This document shows, piece by piece, positions 27,365 to 38,100 of a stretch of DNA of 64,000 bases. The position numbers and the translations under genes were made by a program. Below the pieces are notes generated by a model. The model did not search any database, was not told where the DNA came from, and was given only the letters and a program-made list of their open reading frames with translations. Source of the DNA: JAJPKK01 sp963702755 (GTDB lineage: Bacteria; Pseudomonadota; Alphaproteobacteria; Rhizobiales; Xanthobacteraceae); contig CAVPDZ010000015.1 in the NCBI GenBank assembly GCA_963702755.1, positions 164,288 through 228,287 on the forward strand, in the 5' to 3' direction. The number at the start of each line of letters is the position of its first letter. Positions within the stretch are counted from its first letter, which is position 1.

Positions 27365-27575
27365 GATGATTGTGTAAGCCGTTGAGCGGAATGACCTTGG
27401 TCTGCTTGGGCGATTTGCGCGTACCGCCAGCAGAGAGGATCGATAGCACACCGGCAGACAATCCTCCAGACGACACCCGTGTTCCGATTTCAGGGTTCGA
27501 GCCTTCGGGATTCAAGTCTTGGCGAAAGGTGCCCTTGACCCCTGCCTGAGCGCGACATTAAATGAAGTACGTTCC

Positions 27576-27682
27576 AGGGAGATCCCCGACAAGGGGCTGA
27601 GAAACCGCTGGCCCGCGGAATTGGGCAGCGCGGAAATCCTTTGAACCTGACCCGGTTCGCACCGGCGTAGGGATTGGAGATC
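27576..27682 (+). promoter_or_regulatory. TPP riboswitch (THI element)
   Basis: The conserved THI-box parts are present in order: GGGGCTGAGA at 27593-27602, then CCTTTGAACCTGACCCGGTT at about 27638-27657, then ACCGGCGTAGGGA at 27661-27673. It precedes the thiO-thiS-thiG-thiE genes and an intrinsic terminator, so thiamin pyrophosphate binding probably stops transcription. Confidence 0.9.
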
Positions 27683-27703
27683 GCGCCCACCACCAAATGG
27701 CGA

Positions 27704-27737
27704 AAATCTCCACCCGAAGACGGGAGTGGAGGTTTTG
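27704..27737 (+). terminator. Intrinsic terminator controlled by the TPP riboswitch
   Basis: Arms CTCCACCCG (27708-27716) and CGGGAGTGGAG (27721-27731) form a stem with one mismatch, followed by GTTTT. It lies about 20 bases after the riboswitch and 90 bases before thiO, the usual position of an expression platform. Confidence 0.7.
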
Positions 27738-27825
27738 ATGCAGGGTAAATCCCCGACGGGACCAATCGGCAGGAGGCCCGGCAAAGGGGCGCTCGCGGGA
27801 GGCACTGCCGTCGACGAGCCCGTTA

Positions 27826-28989
27826 ATGTTCCGCCCCGCAGTCGATGTGGCCGTAATTGGTGCCGGTGTCATCGGCTTGTCGATTGGTTGGCGTCTTGCG
27901 TTGCGGGGTCTTAGCGTCGCCGTGTTTGAGCGCGCGACCGCGGGTGCCGGGGCGAGCCTTGCGGCAACTGGGATGCTTGCGGCGGCGGCCGAACACGAGC
28001 CGGGACCGCATGATCTTCTCGCTCTTGCGCTCGAGAGCCAGCGCCAATGGCCTCAGTTCCGCGGCGAACTCGAGGCGCAATCCGCCCACGACATCGATTT
28101 TCGCGACAGCGGCACGCTTGTCGTTGCGCTTGGTCGTGACGAGGTCGAGCGGCTGCGTTTCCGCTACGACTTGCACCGCCGCTGCGGGCTGGCGACGCGC
28201 TGGCTCGGCGGCGCCGAGGTCCGGGCACGCGAGCCGGCGCTGCGGCCCTCGGTCGCGGCGGGGCTTTATTGCGCGGATGATCACCAGGTCGACCCGCCGC
28301 TCGTGATGGCGGCGTTGCGCGCGGCCTTCGCAAGAGCCGGCGGTCGCCTGATTGAACGCTGCGAGGTCGCAGGCCGTCGATCTTGAAGGCGGCCGTGCCG
28401 TCGGGGTCCTGACTAGTGCCGGTCGCTGCCGGTGCGCCGAACATCGTGGTGACCGCCGGGCGCCTGGTCCGGCAGCGTACTTCCCGCGGGCATTTCGGTG
28501 CCGGTGCGTCCGCTCAAAGGGCAAGCATTGGCGGTCCGCACCACGCCCGAGACCGGAACGCTCGCGCATATCGTATGGACCGAGCAAATTCATATGGCGC
28601 CGAAAGGCGACGGTCGGCTGATCATCGGCGCGACAGTCGAGGAACGCGGCTTCGACGACACGATTACGGCAGGCGCCCTCTATGCGCTCCTTGAGGGTGC
28701 GCGGCGCGCGTTCCCGTCTATCGAGGAAATGGCTCTCGACGGCGTCTGGACCGGTTGGCGGCCAAGTTCGATCGACGATGCTCCGATTCTGGGTGCTACT
28801 CCTGTCCCGGGACTCGCGATCGCCACGGGGCATCATCGCAACGGCTATCTCTTGGCGCCGGCAACGGCGTTTGCGCTTGAAGCGCTGATTGCCGACGGCA
28901 CGATGCCGACCGTAGCGCAGCCATTCGGGCTCGATCGGTTTACTGCCGGGGCACATCAAGATTTGCAGCACACGGGAATGCCCGCATGA
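27826..28989 (+). CDS. thiO: Glycine oxidase ThiO, three frameshifts
   Basis: FAD enzyme that oxidises glycine to dehydroglycine for thiazole synthesis. The dinucleotide motif is VAVIGAGVIGLSIGWRLALR; later come SLAATGMLAAAAEHEPGP, DDHQVDPPLVMAALR, VPVRPLKGQALAVR and the C-terminal ATGHHRNGYLLAPATAFALE. Three extra bases at about 28369, 28415 and 28461 move the frame through all three phases within 100 bases; removing them restores EVQAVDLEGGRAVGV and VVTAGAWSGSVLPAGI and gives 386 residues. Overlaps thiS by ATGA. No ribosome site is close to the ATG. Confidence 0.85.
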
Positions 28990-29198
28990 AGCTCACCATC
29001 AATGGGCAGAGCCGCGAGTGTGGCGCGATGACGCTCGCAGATCTATGGCGAACCGAGACCGAGGCTCTTGAGATCGCCGAGCCCAAGGGCTTTGCGATCT
29101 CCGTGAACGGTGCCGTGGTACGCCGTGCGGCCTGGTCGACAACGGCAGTGCGCGACGGCGATTCCGTCGAGATCATCCGCGCCATGTCGGGAGGATAG
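28986..29198 (+). CDS. thiS: Thiamin biosynthesis sulfur carrier ThiS
   Basis: A 70-residue ubiquitin-like sulfur carrier that ends in the required Gly-Gly (AMSGG). Its C-terminal glycine is adenylated and thiocarboxylated, then donates sulfur to ThiG. The N-terminus MKLTINGQSRECGAMTLADL and the VRDGDSVEIIRA turn are family-typical. It starts within the stop of thiO. Confidence 0.93.
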   Translation: MKLTINGQSRECGAMTLADLWRTETEALEIAEPKGFAISVNGAVVRRAAWSTTAVRDGDSVEIIRAMSGG

Positions 29199-29288
29199 TT
29201 TTCTTCCTTCATCGAGAGGGGGAGGGGAGAGGAATTGCGCGTCGTTGCCAAGCGAACGCTGCGTGAAAGGAAACTTCTGGAGTCTGTG

Positions 29289-30075
29289 ATGTCCCTAGGT
29301 CCGATAAGTCCCGATCCATTCACGATTGCCGGCGAGACGTTCCAGTCGCGCCTGTTGCTCGGCACCGCCGGCTACCCGACCCAGCGCATCCTGGTCGACG
29401 CTGCCGCAGCGAGCGGATGCGAAATCGTGACCGTCTCGATTCGCCGCATCTCCCTTCAAGGCGCGGGTTTCGATACGGTCAACCTGCTCTCGAAATATCG
29501 CTTTCTGCCCAACACCGCGGGCTGCGAGACAGCGCGCGACGCCATCAAGACAGCGGAGTTGGCCCGCGAGGCGCTGGACACCAACTGGGTCAAGCTCGAA
29601 GTCATCGGCGATCGTGAAACGCTCTATCCCGATGTCGCGGAACTGGTCGACGCCACGCGCCGTCTCGTCGATGATGGCTTCGTGGTGCTGCCTTATTGCA
29701 CCGACGATCCGGTGGTGTGCCAACGCCTCGCGGATGCCGGCGCCGCGGCCGTGATGCCGATGGGTTCGCTCATCGGCTCGGGCATGGGCGTTGCCAATCC
29801 GGCCAACCTGGAGCTGATCTGCCGCCGCGCGGAGGTGCCGGTCATTGTCGATGCCGGCATCGGCACCGCATCTGACGCCGTGATTGCCATGGAGCTTGGC
29901 GCCGCCGCCGTGCTCCTCAACACCGCGGTCGCCAAGGCCGACGATCCGGTGCGGATGGCGCGCGGCGATGCGCCATGCGGTCGAGGCGGGTCGCCTCGCT
30001 CATCTGGCCGGCCGGATTCCGCGGCGCGGCCGCGCCGAGCCGTCGAGTCCGCAGCTCGGGCTGGTCGGTTCGTGA
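29289..30075 (+). CDS. thiG: Thiazole synthase ThiG, frameshifted
   Basis: TIM-barrel enzyme that builds the thiazole ring from DXP, dehydroglycine and ThiS thiocarboxylate. NWVKLEVIGD carries the Schiff-base lysine; PVIVDAGIGTASDAVIAME and AAVLLNTAVAKADDPVRMA form the phosphate-binding end. One extra base at about 29963 breaks the frame; the real C-terminus is AMRHAVEAGRLAHLAGRIPR and ends at 30075, giving 261 residues. ATG at 29289 has GGAG upstream. Overlaps thiE. Confidence 0.9.
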
Positions 30076-30730
30076 TGAACCCGCGGGGCTTGCCGTCGCC
30101 GCTCCTCGTCATCACTGACCGTCATCAGGCGCGTCACCCGATCGAGGCGATCGCCGAGGCTATCGGCGCCGCCGGCGGACGCTGGCTTTGCTTGCGGGAC
30201 AAGGATCTTGAAACTGATGGCACGCGCGCGGCTTGCCGCTCGGTTGGCGCAGATTGCGCGACGCAGCGGCATGCATCTGTCGATCAGCGGCGATGTGGAA
30301 CTCGCCGCCGACCTCGGCGCATCGGTGCACCTCCCCGGGGTCGCTGCGGCGGAGGTGGCGCCCGTCGTGGACGGAGCTCGGCGGCGGCTTGGCCCGGCCG
30401 CCTTAATTGGCATCTCAGCGCATTCTCAGGGCGACGTGGCAGCGGCCGCGGCTGCCGGGGCTGATTACGTAACGCTAAGCCCGATCTTCCTGACCCAGAG
30501 CAAGCCTGGCTACGGCCCGGCACTTGGCGTCGCTGCGATTCGTAATGCCGCCGCGTCGCGAATCCCGGTTCTCGCCCTCGGCGGCGTCATCGCGGCGAAC
30601 GCAGGGCATGTGCCTTGCTGCGGGTGCCGGCGGCTTGGCGGTCATGGGTGAGATCATGCGTGCGGATGATCCGGCCCATGCCGCCGCGGCGCTTCTTGTG
30701 GCGTGCGCGCCGATCACCATATCAGATTGA
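30075..30730 (+). CDS. thiE: Thiamin-phosphate synthase ThiE, two frameshifts
   Basis: Joins the HMP-pyrophosphate and thiazole-phosphate halves of thiamin. Visible: LLVITDRHQ, GRWLCLRDKDLE, MHLSISGDVELAADLGASVH, DYVTLSPIFLTQSKPGYGP, and VLALGGVIAANAG. Extra bases at about 30215 and 30605 break the frame; after the second the protein ends LAAGAGGLAVMGEIMRADDP and beyond, for 217 residues. It starts within the thiG stop (TGATG). The operon here has no thiC or thiD. Confidence 0.88.
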
Positions 30731-30911
30731 TATAATTGTTTTTTGCGCTGCCTTACCGGGCTGCGATCGCGGCCGGAAAGGCGTTCCCCGGGGACGAGTG
30801 CAATCATGCAACAGAGTCCCGGGATTCGACCGGTCCGGACCGCAAAAGCCTTGTCGCCCCAGAAGAAAAAGTGCAGCTTGGCACAAAGGGGCGTCTTGGG
30901 GGTCCGTGAGA

Positions 30912-31637
30912 ATGAAGTGCCGCACGCTTTTGGTTGCCGCCGCATTATGCGGCGCTGCGGTGACGACTGCCCAGGCTGCTGATGTGGTGCTGGCGCCACG
31001 AGCCGCGCCTTCCTATTACCCCAGCTATTACCCCCAATCGATGGATTGGAGCGGGTTTTATCTCGGGGCTCATATCGGCGGCATGGTCGCGAGCGCGCCG
31101 TGGACCGACCCCTTCTCCGGATTGAGCGATGATCCGCAGCAGGCGACGGTTCTTGGAGGCGGCCAATTCGGCGTCAATTTCCAGGAAGGGTGGTTCCTGT
31201 ACGGCTTTGAGGTCGACGTGAGCGGCTTCGGCCTTAACGCGCACGCAACCGACGCCGCCGGAAACGTCCATACGCTTAAGGCAAGTTGGCTATCCACCAT
31301 CGCCGCACGCGCCGGCTATACGTTTGGTCAGACCGTCATTTACCTCAAGGGTGGTGCTGCTTTCGGCAACGAAAGCAATGCAGTCTCGCTCGCAACGCCG
31401 GCGGCGTTTGCGGGCAGGACCGCTACTACCGGCTCGGACACGCAGGTTGGCTGGACAATCGGAACGGGTGTCGAGTACGCGATTGATCGTCATTGGTCGG
31501 CAAAGCTCGAATACAACTATATCGATCTGACGCATCCGTCAGGCACACTTCAAGGCTTTCCTCCGGTCGGCAACGCCTCCTCGCAAGTCAGCTACACAGT
31601 GCAGCGGTTCATCGGCGGCATGAATTTCCGCTTCTAA
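30912..31637 (+). CDS. Omp31-like outer membrane beta-barrel protein
   Basis: A 241-residue intact barrel protein. The signal peptide (MKCRTLLVAAALCGAAVTTA) is followed by a Tyr/Pro-rich linker, WSGFYLGAHIGG, WLSTIAARAGYTFGQTVIYL, TIGTGVEYAIDRHWSAKLEY and a terminal VQRFIGGMNFRF with Phe at the end. Same family as the broken gene at 24323-25159. Likely a structural outer membrane protein. It starts 180 bases after thiE and probably has its own promoter. Confidence 0.85.
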   Translation: MKCRTLLVAAALCGAAVTTAQAADVVLAPRAAPSYYPSYYPQSMDWSGFYLGAHIGGMVASAPWTDPFSGLSDDPQQATVLGGGQFGVNFQEGWFLYGFEVDVSGFGLNAHATDAAGNVHTLKASWLSTIAARAGYTFGQTVIYLKGGAAFGNESNAVSLATPAAFAGRTATTGSDTQVGWTIGTGVEYAIDRHWSAKLEYNYIDLTHPSGTLQGFPPVGNASSQVSYTVQRFIGGMNFRF

Positions 31638-31722
31638 CCGCGTACTTGAGACGCTAACGGAATATCTCCGCCTGCTCGCCTGAAATGCAGCGCCCCCGCA
31701 GAAGGCGAGGGCGCGCGTTAGG

Positions 31723-32112
31723 CTACGGCGCCGGGGTTGCGAGCGGCTTGCCTTTTTCCACAACGTACACGCCGAGCAATTTGACCGACTGTCCGGGCGC
31801 GGTGCAGCCGTCATGCGGCGTACCTGCTGGGATCGTAAAGGAATCGCCCGCCTTCATAACCTGATCCGGCTTGCCCTCGACCTTGAGCGTCGCTTGGCCT
31901 TCCATGACGTAGCTCGTCTCAATTCCCGGATGGGTATGGCGTCCGGCGCAAACCCCGGGTGTAATCTCGACGACCGCCGTGACGGTATTAAAGCCGGGCG
32001 GGAAATCGACATTCTGCAGCGGCGTGCGCTTGATGGCGGATTGTTGCGCTATGGCCGACGCAAACACGACGGGCGCGGCGATGGCCGCAACGACGAGCAC
32101 CTTTTTGAACAC
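31723..32112 (-). CDS. Exported single-domain cupin
   Basis: A 129-residue periplasmic cupin. Signal peptide MFKKVLVVAAIAAPVVFASA; metal motif 1 is AGRHTHPGIETSYVMEGQAT (G-x5-HxH-x3,4-E) and motif 2 is AGDSFTIPAGTPHDGCTA. Close to small cupins found next to many different enzymes; substrate unknown. Intact gene, alone on this strand. Confidence 0.82.
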   Translation of the reverse strand: MFKKVLVVAAIAAPVVFASAIAQQSAIKRTPLQNVDFPPGFNTVTAVVEITPGVCAGRHTHPGIETSYVMEGQATLKVEGKPDQVMKAGDSFTIPAGTPHDGCTAPGQSVKLLGVYVVEKGKPLATPAP

Positions 32113-32235
32113 TGAGATCCTCCCGAAAACGAGCCTGCAAATCCGGCAGTGCGGGCTACGGTGTGATGATAGTCCGCAGCGGCCGCTGCGTGCAACGCGT
32201 TGACGTTGCTGAAATCTCCTCAGTTCGCGTTCGCA

Positions 32236-32512
32236 TCATTTGATGAGGTCGTTGAACTCGGGATGCTTACCGAGATAGGCGGAGACGAACGGGCATTGGG
32301 CTACGACCTTGCGGCCTTGCGCCCGCGCTGCTTCGAGCGCTGCGCGAATAAGCCGCGAACCGACGCCACGTCCACTCAAAGCTTGGCGGCACTTCGGTAT
32401 GGATGAAGACGATCGCTCCCGGTTCGAGGCGGTAATAAGCGAATGCAATCCCTCCATCGACCTCGAGCTCGAAACAATTCTGGGCGGGATTATCGCGAAA
32501 CTCTTCACTCAT
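32236..32512 (-). CDS. GNAT family N-acetyltransferase (COG2388-like), frameshifted
   Basis: A short acetyltransferase-fold protein. The N-terminal half (FRDNPAQNCFELEVDGGIAF) and the acetyl-CoA loop GRGVGSRLIRAALEAARAQG belong together but are split by an extra base at about 32379, in the segment EVPPSLSGRGVGS. The C-terminus VAQCPFVSAYLGKHPEFNDL is typical of the YjdJ-like small GNATs. Corrected length 91 residues, normal for the group. Acceptor unknown. Confidence 0.78.
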
Positions 32513-32691
32513 CTATCCAAGTTCTCCGCAGCTTTCGCTCGGTGACCGATAACATTGCTTCACGGCAACCGCTCGTGTGCGTCGCCTCGGTTCTGCGAAG
32601 CACCTGCTTCGATGCTTGTGCGGATGCTCTTGGCAGAGCCGGCACTTGCAGCGAGACTAAGCTCGCGCTGCAATATCTTAAGGCCTACCTC

Positions 32692-33072
32692 ATGCCCAAC
32701 ACAGCAAGACGCTTCGCCGGCGTAACCGTTCTCGCCGTCCTCGCTCTGCTCCCAGGCACGTTTCCCATCACTTCGCTGCGCGCCCAGGACGTGCCTGGCA
32801 TCGAAGTTTGCACGCGCGAGAGCAAGCTCGACCGACGCACCGGCTGTCTGCAAAGCAACATCGAATACCTTCAGCAGCTGGTCACCAAGAACGCGCTCAA
32901 CTCTCAGCAGAAGCTCGCTGCCGCCAATCGCGATATCGCGGCTCTGAGAGAGCAGCTTGCGGCGGCCTCGCACGACATGGCATCGCTTAAGGATGCGCTC
33001 GCTGCGACCAAGGCCAAGCTCGATCAACTAAGCGGAGCGCAGAAGCCGGACGACAAAGGACGCACCAAGTAG
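32692..33072 (+). CDS. Exported coiled-coil protein of unknown function
   Basis: A 126-residue protein with a signal peptide (VTVLAVLALLPGTFPITSLRAQ) and a long helical region with heptad spacing (AAANRDIAALREQLAAASHD, then KDALAATKAKLDQL). Two cysteines near residues 40 and 52 (EVCTRESK and GCLQSN) may pair. I know no family. It lies between unrelated genes. Confidence 0.55.
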   Translation: MPNTARRFAGVTVLAVLALLPGTFPITSLRAQDVPGIEVCTRESKLDRRTGCLQSNIEYLQQLVTKNALNSQQKLAAANRDIAALREQLAAASHDMASLKDALAATKAKLDQLSGAQKPDDKGRTK

Positions 33073-33096
33073 AGCGTTGGTTGAGCGTCCGGTGGG

Positions 33097-34075
33097 TCAA
33101 TGGATGCTGGCGCCGGAGAGCTTGACGACGTTCGCCCACTTTTCGATGTCCTTGCGCATGAAAGTGTCGAACTCCTGGGCGGTCATCACCATCGGCGTAG
33201 CGCCCTGCCGTTCCCAAGCAGCGACGATTTCGGGACGTTTGATCGTCTCGTTGATCGCCTCATTGAGCTTGTCGATGATCGGCTTCGGCGTGCCGGCGGG
33301 CGCCATCATGCCGAGCCAGATGGTCGCTTCAAAATCCCGGGACCCCTGCCTCCGAAATCGTTGGGACGTCGGGGAGTACCTTGGATCGCGTCAAAGCGGA
33401 CGTTCCGAGCGCCCGGACTTGGCCAGCGAGCACATTCGGCGCCATGGTGGTGATGGCATCGAACATCATTTCGATGTGGCCTCCGATCACCGAATTGCGG
33501 GCGTCGCCGGACGCCTTGTGCGGAACATGGACAATCTCGACCCCGGTCATGGCTTTGAACAGTTCACCAGCCATGTGATAGGGGGTGCCGCCGCCAGCTG
33601 AAGCGTAATTCAGCTGAGCAGGTTTCGATTTCGCGTAAGCGATGAACTCGGTCAGGTTCTTCGCGGGCACGGAGGGATGGATCACCATCACGAGTTCGGA
33701 ATAATTGAGCGCCGCGACCGGCACCAAATCGCGCATCAGCACGTACGGGCGATTGGGAAACAATGTCTCGTTGGTGGTGAGCGTGTTGGAGACCGTCAGC
33801 AGCGTGTAGCCATCAGGGGCAGACTTCGCGACGGCGTCAGCGCCGATGATCGAGGCTGCGCCAGGACGGTCTTCCACCACGACCGCTTGCTTGAGAACCT
33901 GAGGCAAATACTGGGCGAGCTGACGGCTGAACACGTCGCCAGGTCCGCCCGCGCCGAACGGCGCGATGATGCGGATCGGACGGTTGGGATAATCGGTTTC
34001 TGCTGCAACGGGCGATAAACCAAGCGCGACAAATGCAGCGAAGATTAAGGCAAAGTACCTTCGAGCCGATGACAT
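33097..34075 (-). CDS. Bug-family tripartite tricarboxylate-type periplasmic receptor, frameshifted
   Basis: A solute receptor of the Bordetella Bug/TctC family. Signal peptide, then YPNRPIRIIAPFGAGGPGDV, VVVEDRPGAASIIGADAVAK, ASAGGGTPYHMAGELFKAMT and VPHKASGDARNSVIGGHIEM. One extra base in an A/T run at about 33332 splits TISEAGVPGF from WLGMMAPAGTPKPIIDKLNE. Corrected length is 325 residues, the family standard. No TctA/TctB membrane genes nearby. It follows an amidohydrolase gene on the same strand and probably senses or captures a carboxylate related to that enzyme. Confidence 0.87.
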
Positions 34076-34223
34076 AGCTGCCTCTCGCCACTTAAACAAA
34101 GCGCCACCCAAAGGAGGCCGGCGTCTCCCGCCGGGGGGCTTCTTGTCGCAGCAATATCCCATCATCGCAATGGCCTGTCAGCGCGCGCTTAGCGCCGCAT
34201 CGGTCGAATTGTCGCGGCGCGGG

Positions 34224-35075
34224 TCAGGCCGCGCGCGGCTCGGGCCACGGCAGGCATTCGGCAAGCCCGCGTCCCATGATCCATTCGAGATCGCTCGTTG
34301 AGAGGAACGGCATTTCCTCGGTGAACATGGTGACGGCCTGCGAGTAGGTGCAGCTACAACGGCTGAGCATTGCCGAAAGGTCGGTCCCCCAGAATGCGCG
34401 GCGCGGCCCGAAGGCGTCGATGAGACGCCGGATGTAGCCGTGAAGATTGCGGTAAGGGTAGGGCTCGGACGAGCAGGTCGGCGCGAGCGTCAGCTTGACG
34501 AAGGCATTCGGGAATTTTGCCAGCGCGAGCGTCTGTTCGATTGCTGGAGCGAGTTCCTCGTCCTTCATGCCCTTTACGCGCCCCATGTGATCGAGGATCA
34601 ACCGCAGCTTCGGATGCCGCGCCGCGATCTTGCCGATCTCGGCCTGCAGCGTCGGGGCGTTGAGCATGACCGGGATGCCGAGGCGCTCCGCTGCCGGCCA
34701 AAACCAGTCTGCGGTTCCGTCCGTCATCCAGGGCCGGTCCCATTCGTGATGGAAGGTAAGGCGGACGCCGAGCACGCCCGGCTGATCCTTCCATGTCTCG
34801 ATCAATTGGCGTGCTTCGGGCTTTTGGATCGGCAAGCGTCCCATGATGGCGAAGCGGGTCGGATATTTCGCGACAGCTTCGAGCGAATAATCGATCCGAT
34901 CGCCCTCCCACGATGGCGGAATGAGAATGGCGCGATCGATCCCGGCTTCGTCCATCATCGCCCGCAGGTCCTCGTAGCCGATCGGCGTGTCGAGATGCGC
35001 GGTACGACCGGGTTGCCAGGGCCGATCCGGACCCTCGGCTCTCCAAACGTGCAAACCGGAGTCGGTGATGATCAT
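34224..35075 (-). CDS. Amidohydrolase-2 family metal-dependent hydrolase
   Basis: A 283-residue TIM-barrel protein of the ACMSD/2-pyrone-4,6-dicarboxylate lactonase-like group. Visible: ITDSGLHVW at the N-terminus (the metal HxH is replaced by GLHVW), GVRLTFHHEWDRPW, LRLILDHMGRVKG and RRAFWGTDLSAMLS with the catalytic Asp. Relatives hydrolyse lactones or decarboxylate aromatic ring-cleavage products. Order amidohydrolase then Bug receptor suggests one catabolic unit. Intact gene. Confidence 0.82.
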   Translation of the reverse strand: MIITDSGLHVWRAEGPDRPWQPGRTAHLDTPIGYEDLRAMMDEAGIDRAILIPPSWEGDRIDYSLEAVAKYPTRFAIMGRLPIQKPEARQLIETWKDQPGVLGVRLTFHHEWDRPWMTDGTADWFWPAAERLGIPVMLNAPTLQAEIGKIAARHPKLRLILDHMGRVKGMKDEELAPAIEQTLALAKFPNAFVKLTLAPTCSSEPYPYRNLHGYIRRLIDAFGPRRAFWGTDLSAMLSRCSCTYSQAVTMFTEEMPFLSTSDLEWIMGRGLAECLPWPEPRAA

Positions 35076-35156
35076 TGCAGCACCGTTGCGGCGTCGCGGT
35101 CAGACGCGCTGCCAATCGTGGGTGGAATCATTCGGCTGATGAAAACGATCTGCGAA

Positions 35157-38100
35157 TTACTGGCGCTTTGAGCCGCCGGCCCAGCGCGAGCCATTGCGCC
35201 CATAGTTTCGCTTTTGGGCGAACTTGCGGGACGGGGTAACCGGGAAATGGCGCTTAAGGTTCGCGTGCGGCGTTGCTTGCTCCTTCGCCTCGCTCACGTC
35301 GCTCTCAGGAACTGCCACGTCCGTACGCATCGCCTCTCGCGGAGCAGGCACTGGCAACGGCGGCGCAACGCCGTCAGCCGCGGCCCGCGGCGGGGCGGTC
35401 ACCACGGTGACATGGACAGGGATCGGCCCCATGGCTCGCGCTAAACCCTTCTCGCTTGGGTTCTGTTCGTTGTCGACCGGTTCCTGATCAAGCGCGGCAT
35501 GCTCTTCGTCCTTGGCGAGCGGAGCAGGCCTCTCATCATTGCTGAAGGGTTCTTGATTGCTAAAGGGCTCTTGATCCTTGGCCGGCCTCGGCTGAGCGTT
35601 ACCAAAACGCTCCTGGTCCTTTGTAGCGGATGGCCGATCCCGGGCTGTCTTCCCGCCACCCTCAGCAGACGGGCCCGGGGCTTTCGAAACCACAGTCAGA
35701 TTGGTTTGCGGAGCCGCAGCCAGGCTGTCGGTCTTGGTCTGCTGCGCAATCGCCGACTCCTGGAGTTTTGCGACCACCATGCGGTTTTCGGTGACGCCCG
35801 TTCTGGTCTCAGGAGCATCCTTCCGCGATTGCCTGACGATTATCGCGTCGTTTGCCGAAATCTCCGGACCCATGACAATGGCTTGCTGATCTTTCTCGGC
35901 CGGGTGCTGCTCCGTGGCGAGTGCCGTTTGGTCTTTGACTTGGGAACTTGCTGTGTTTGCAGCCGGCTCCGGTGCCTTCGCTAGCGGCCCGGGCGCGTTG
36001 TTTACTGGCTTCTGGTCTTCAGGAAGTGAAGCGATCGCCTGCTCGGCCGCCGCCACTGGGGCGGGGCTGTTTGTTGGCTTGCCTTGCTCCGGCGATAGGG
36101 CAGCAACCGGAGGCGCCTCCGCGATCGGCTTCTCGCTCGGATCGCTCGAAACGACCGGAGCCTTCGGATTCTTCCCGGCCGATTTTTTGGCTGCAGCGGC
36201 ATCTTCCTTGTTTTTGCCAGCTTCGTTCTTGGAAGCTTCGTTCTTGGCAGCTTCCTTGTTTTTCGCGCCCGACTTCTGGCCGCGGGAACTCTCGTCCTTT
36301 TTAGCGGTTACAGCCTCCTGGGATTTGGCCGCCTTCTGATCCTTCGGGAGCGCGACCGGATCTGCGACAATTGTCGTTTGATCCAGTGCCGCGGGCTTGC
36401 TGTCCCTGGCGACCGCGTCGTTGTGTTCCGCGACCTTTTCCGGCTCTCCGCCAACGGCGCGCTGGGCTGGCGCAACGGCCTCGGCAGCTTTGACGTCCGG
36501 CTTGTCTTCGTCGGCGGCCGGTGTCTCACTCGTCGCCACCGACGTCGCTTTCTTTGTCTTCTCGCTTTGAGCGGCTAGGGCCTTTGCCTGCTGGCTCTTG
36601 CTCGCCGACTTTTTGCCTCGATCGCTCTCTTCCTTGTTCTTTGCCGTCTCTCTCTTGGTCGACGGCTTTTCCTCGCGGGCGATCGAACCGACTGAATCGG
36701 TCTTCTCACTCGTGTCTGATCCTGGCTCTTGCACAAGCCTTTGATCTCTGGCCGCTGTTGGCGGATTTAGAGCGATCGATGTTTGATCTTTGCCGGCGGG
36801 CTCGCGGTTGTTGGCAGCCACGTCTGCGCGCTTGGAAACTGCTTCCTGCTCGTTGGCGACAGCATGCTGATCCACGATCACAGGTGCGACCGCAGGCGCC
36901 TCGGCCTTTGCGATCGGTTTCCCGTCCTCGGCAGCGACTTCCTGACTTGAGGCGACCGAGTCCGGACTCTTCTCGGGAGGCTTCTCGTTTTGCGACGTAG
37001 CGGTTTTGGACGGTGCGCTCTTGCCGGCCGATTTCTTTCCTCGATCGGCCTCGTCCTTGTTCTTTGTGGCGGACTTTTGGGTGTGACTAGCCGGGGCAGT
37101 CGACTCACTTTTCTCGACCGCCGTCTCCCGGTCCTTGGCGAGATGCTGATCCTCGCTGACAGCCTTCGAACGCGCATCGATCGATGCCTGATCGTTCACC
37201 TCAGGCTCGTCGCCCCTGGCGGCCAATTCTTCGTGCTTCGCGATCGATTCCTGGTCCTTGCCGCCGGGACGCCGCACGCTGGTCGCGACATCTTGATCCC
37301 TCTGATCTTTGCTGGTCGGCTTCTTCGCCGCAGGCTCCTGACTCCGGGCAGTCCGCTTCGGACTCTCCGTGGACGACGTGTGCTCCAAAGGAATCGCTGC
37401 GACCGTGTCCTTGTCCTGATCCTTGGAAGTCGGCTCACTGCTTTCGACAGTGGGCTTTGACTCCTGAGGTACGACTGCAGCGATCGTTTCCGGAGTCTTG
37501 GCGTTCGATTGTTCGTCTTTGGCAGTTGCAGTCTTCTGCTGGCCATTTTTGCCGGCCGACTTCTTATCCTTCTCTCTGTCCTTTTCTCGCGCGGTATCTT
37601 TTTCTCGGGCGCTGTCTTTTTCTCGCGAAGTATCCTTCTCCCTCGCGGTATCTTTCTCCCGCGAAGCGTCTTTCTCCCTTGTTGATTCCTTTTCTCGCGC
37701 CGCGTCCTCCTTGCTCTTCGCAGTCGGCTTCGCACTCCGGGCAAACGTGGGCTCGTCGGACTTCTCGATCGTCGGCCATCGGTCCTTGACCGCGGGTTTC
37801 TGCTCCTTGACAGCAGCCTCGAGGTCTACCGCAGCTGTCTTTTGTTCGTTGACTGAAGGCTCTTTGTCCTTAGCGGCGGCGCTCTCGCGCGCGCTTGCGA
37901 GCGAATAGGTCGACGGATCGCGATTTGCTGGCGCCGCGGTCGTCTTTTTGACCGAGGCGACGGATTCGTTCGGCGCAACCGATGGGGCCGCAGGTGGCAC
38001 CGCGGGGTGTGCCCCTGGCTGCATCGCTTTCGCAAGTTCGGCGGGCTTTGCCGGTGCGATCGATTCGTTGGTTTTGGATGCGGCGGCGGGCGCTAGTCGG

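Noticed and set aside
27370..27500. Possible leftover of a korA gene upstream of korB
   Set aside because: The minus-strand frame there (…GGLSAGVLSILSAGGTRKS…) does not look like a KorA C-terminus.
27823..28971. 382-codon minus-strand frame opposite thiO
   Set aside because: Antisense of thiO; no domain, and thiO has a riboswitch in front.
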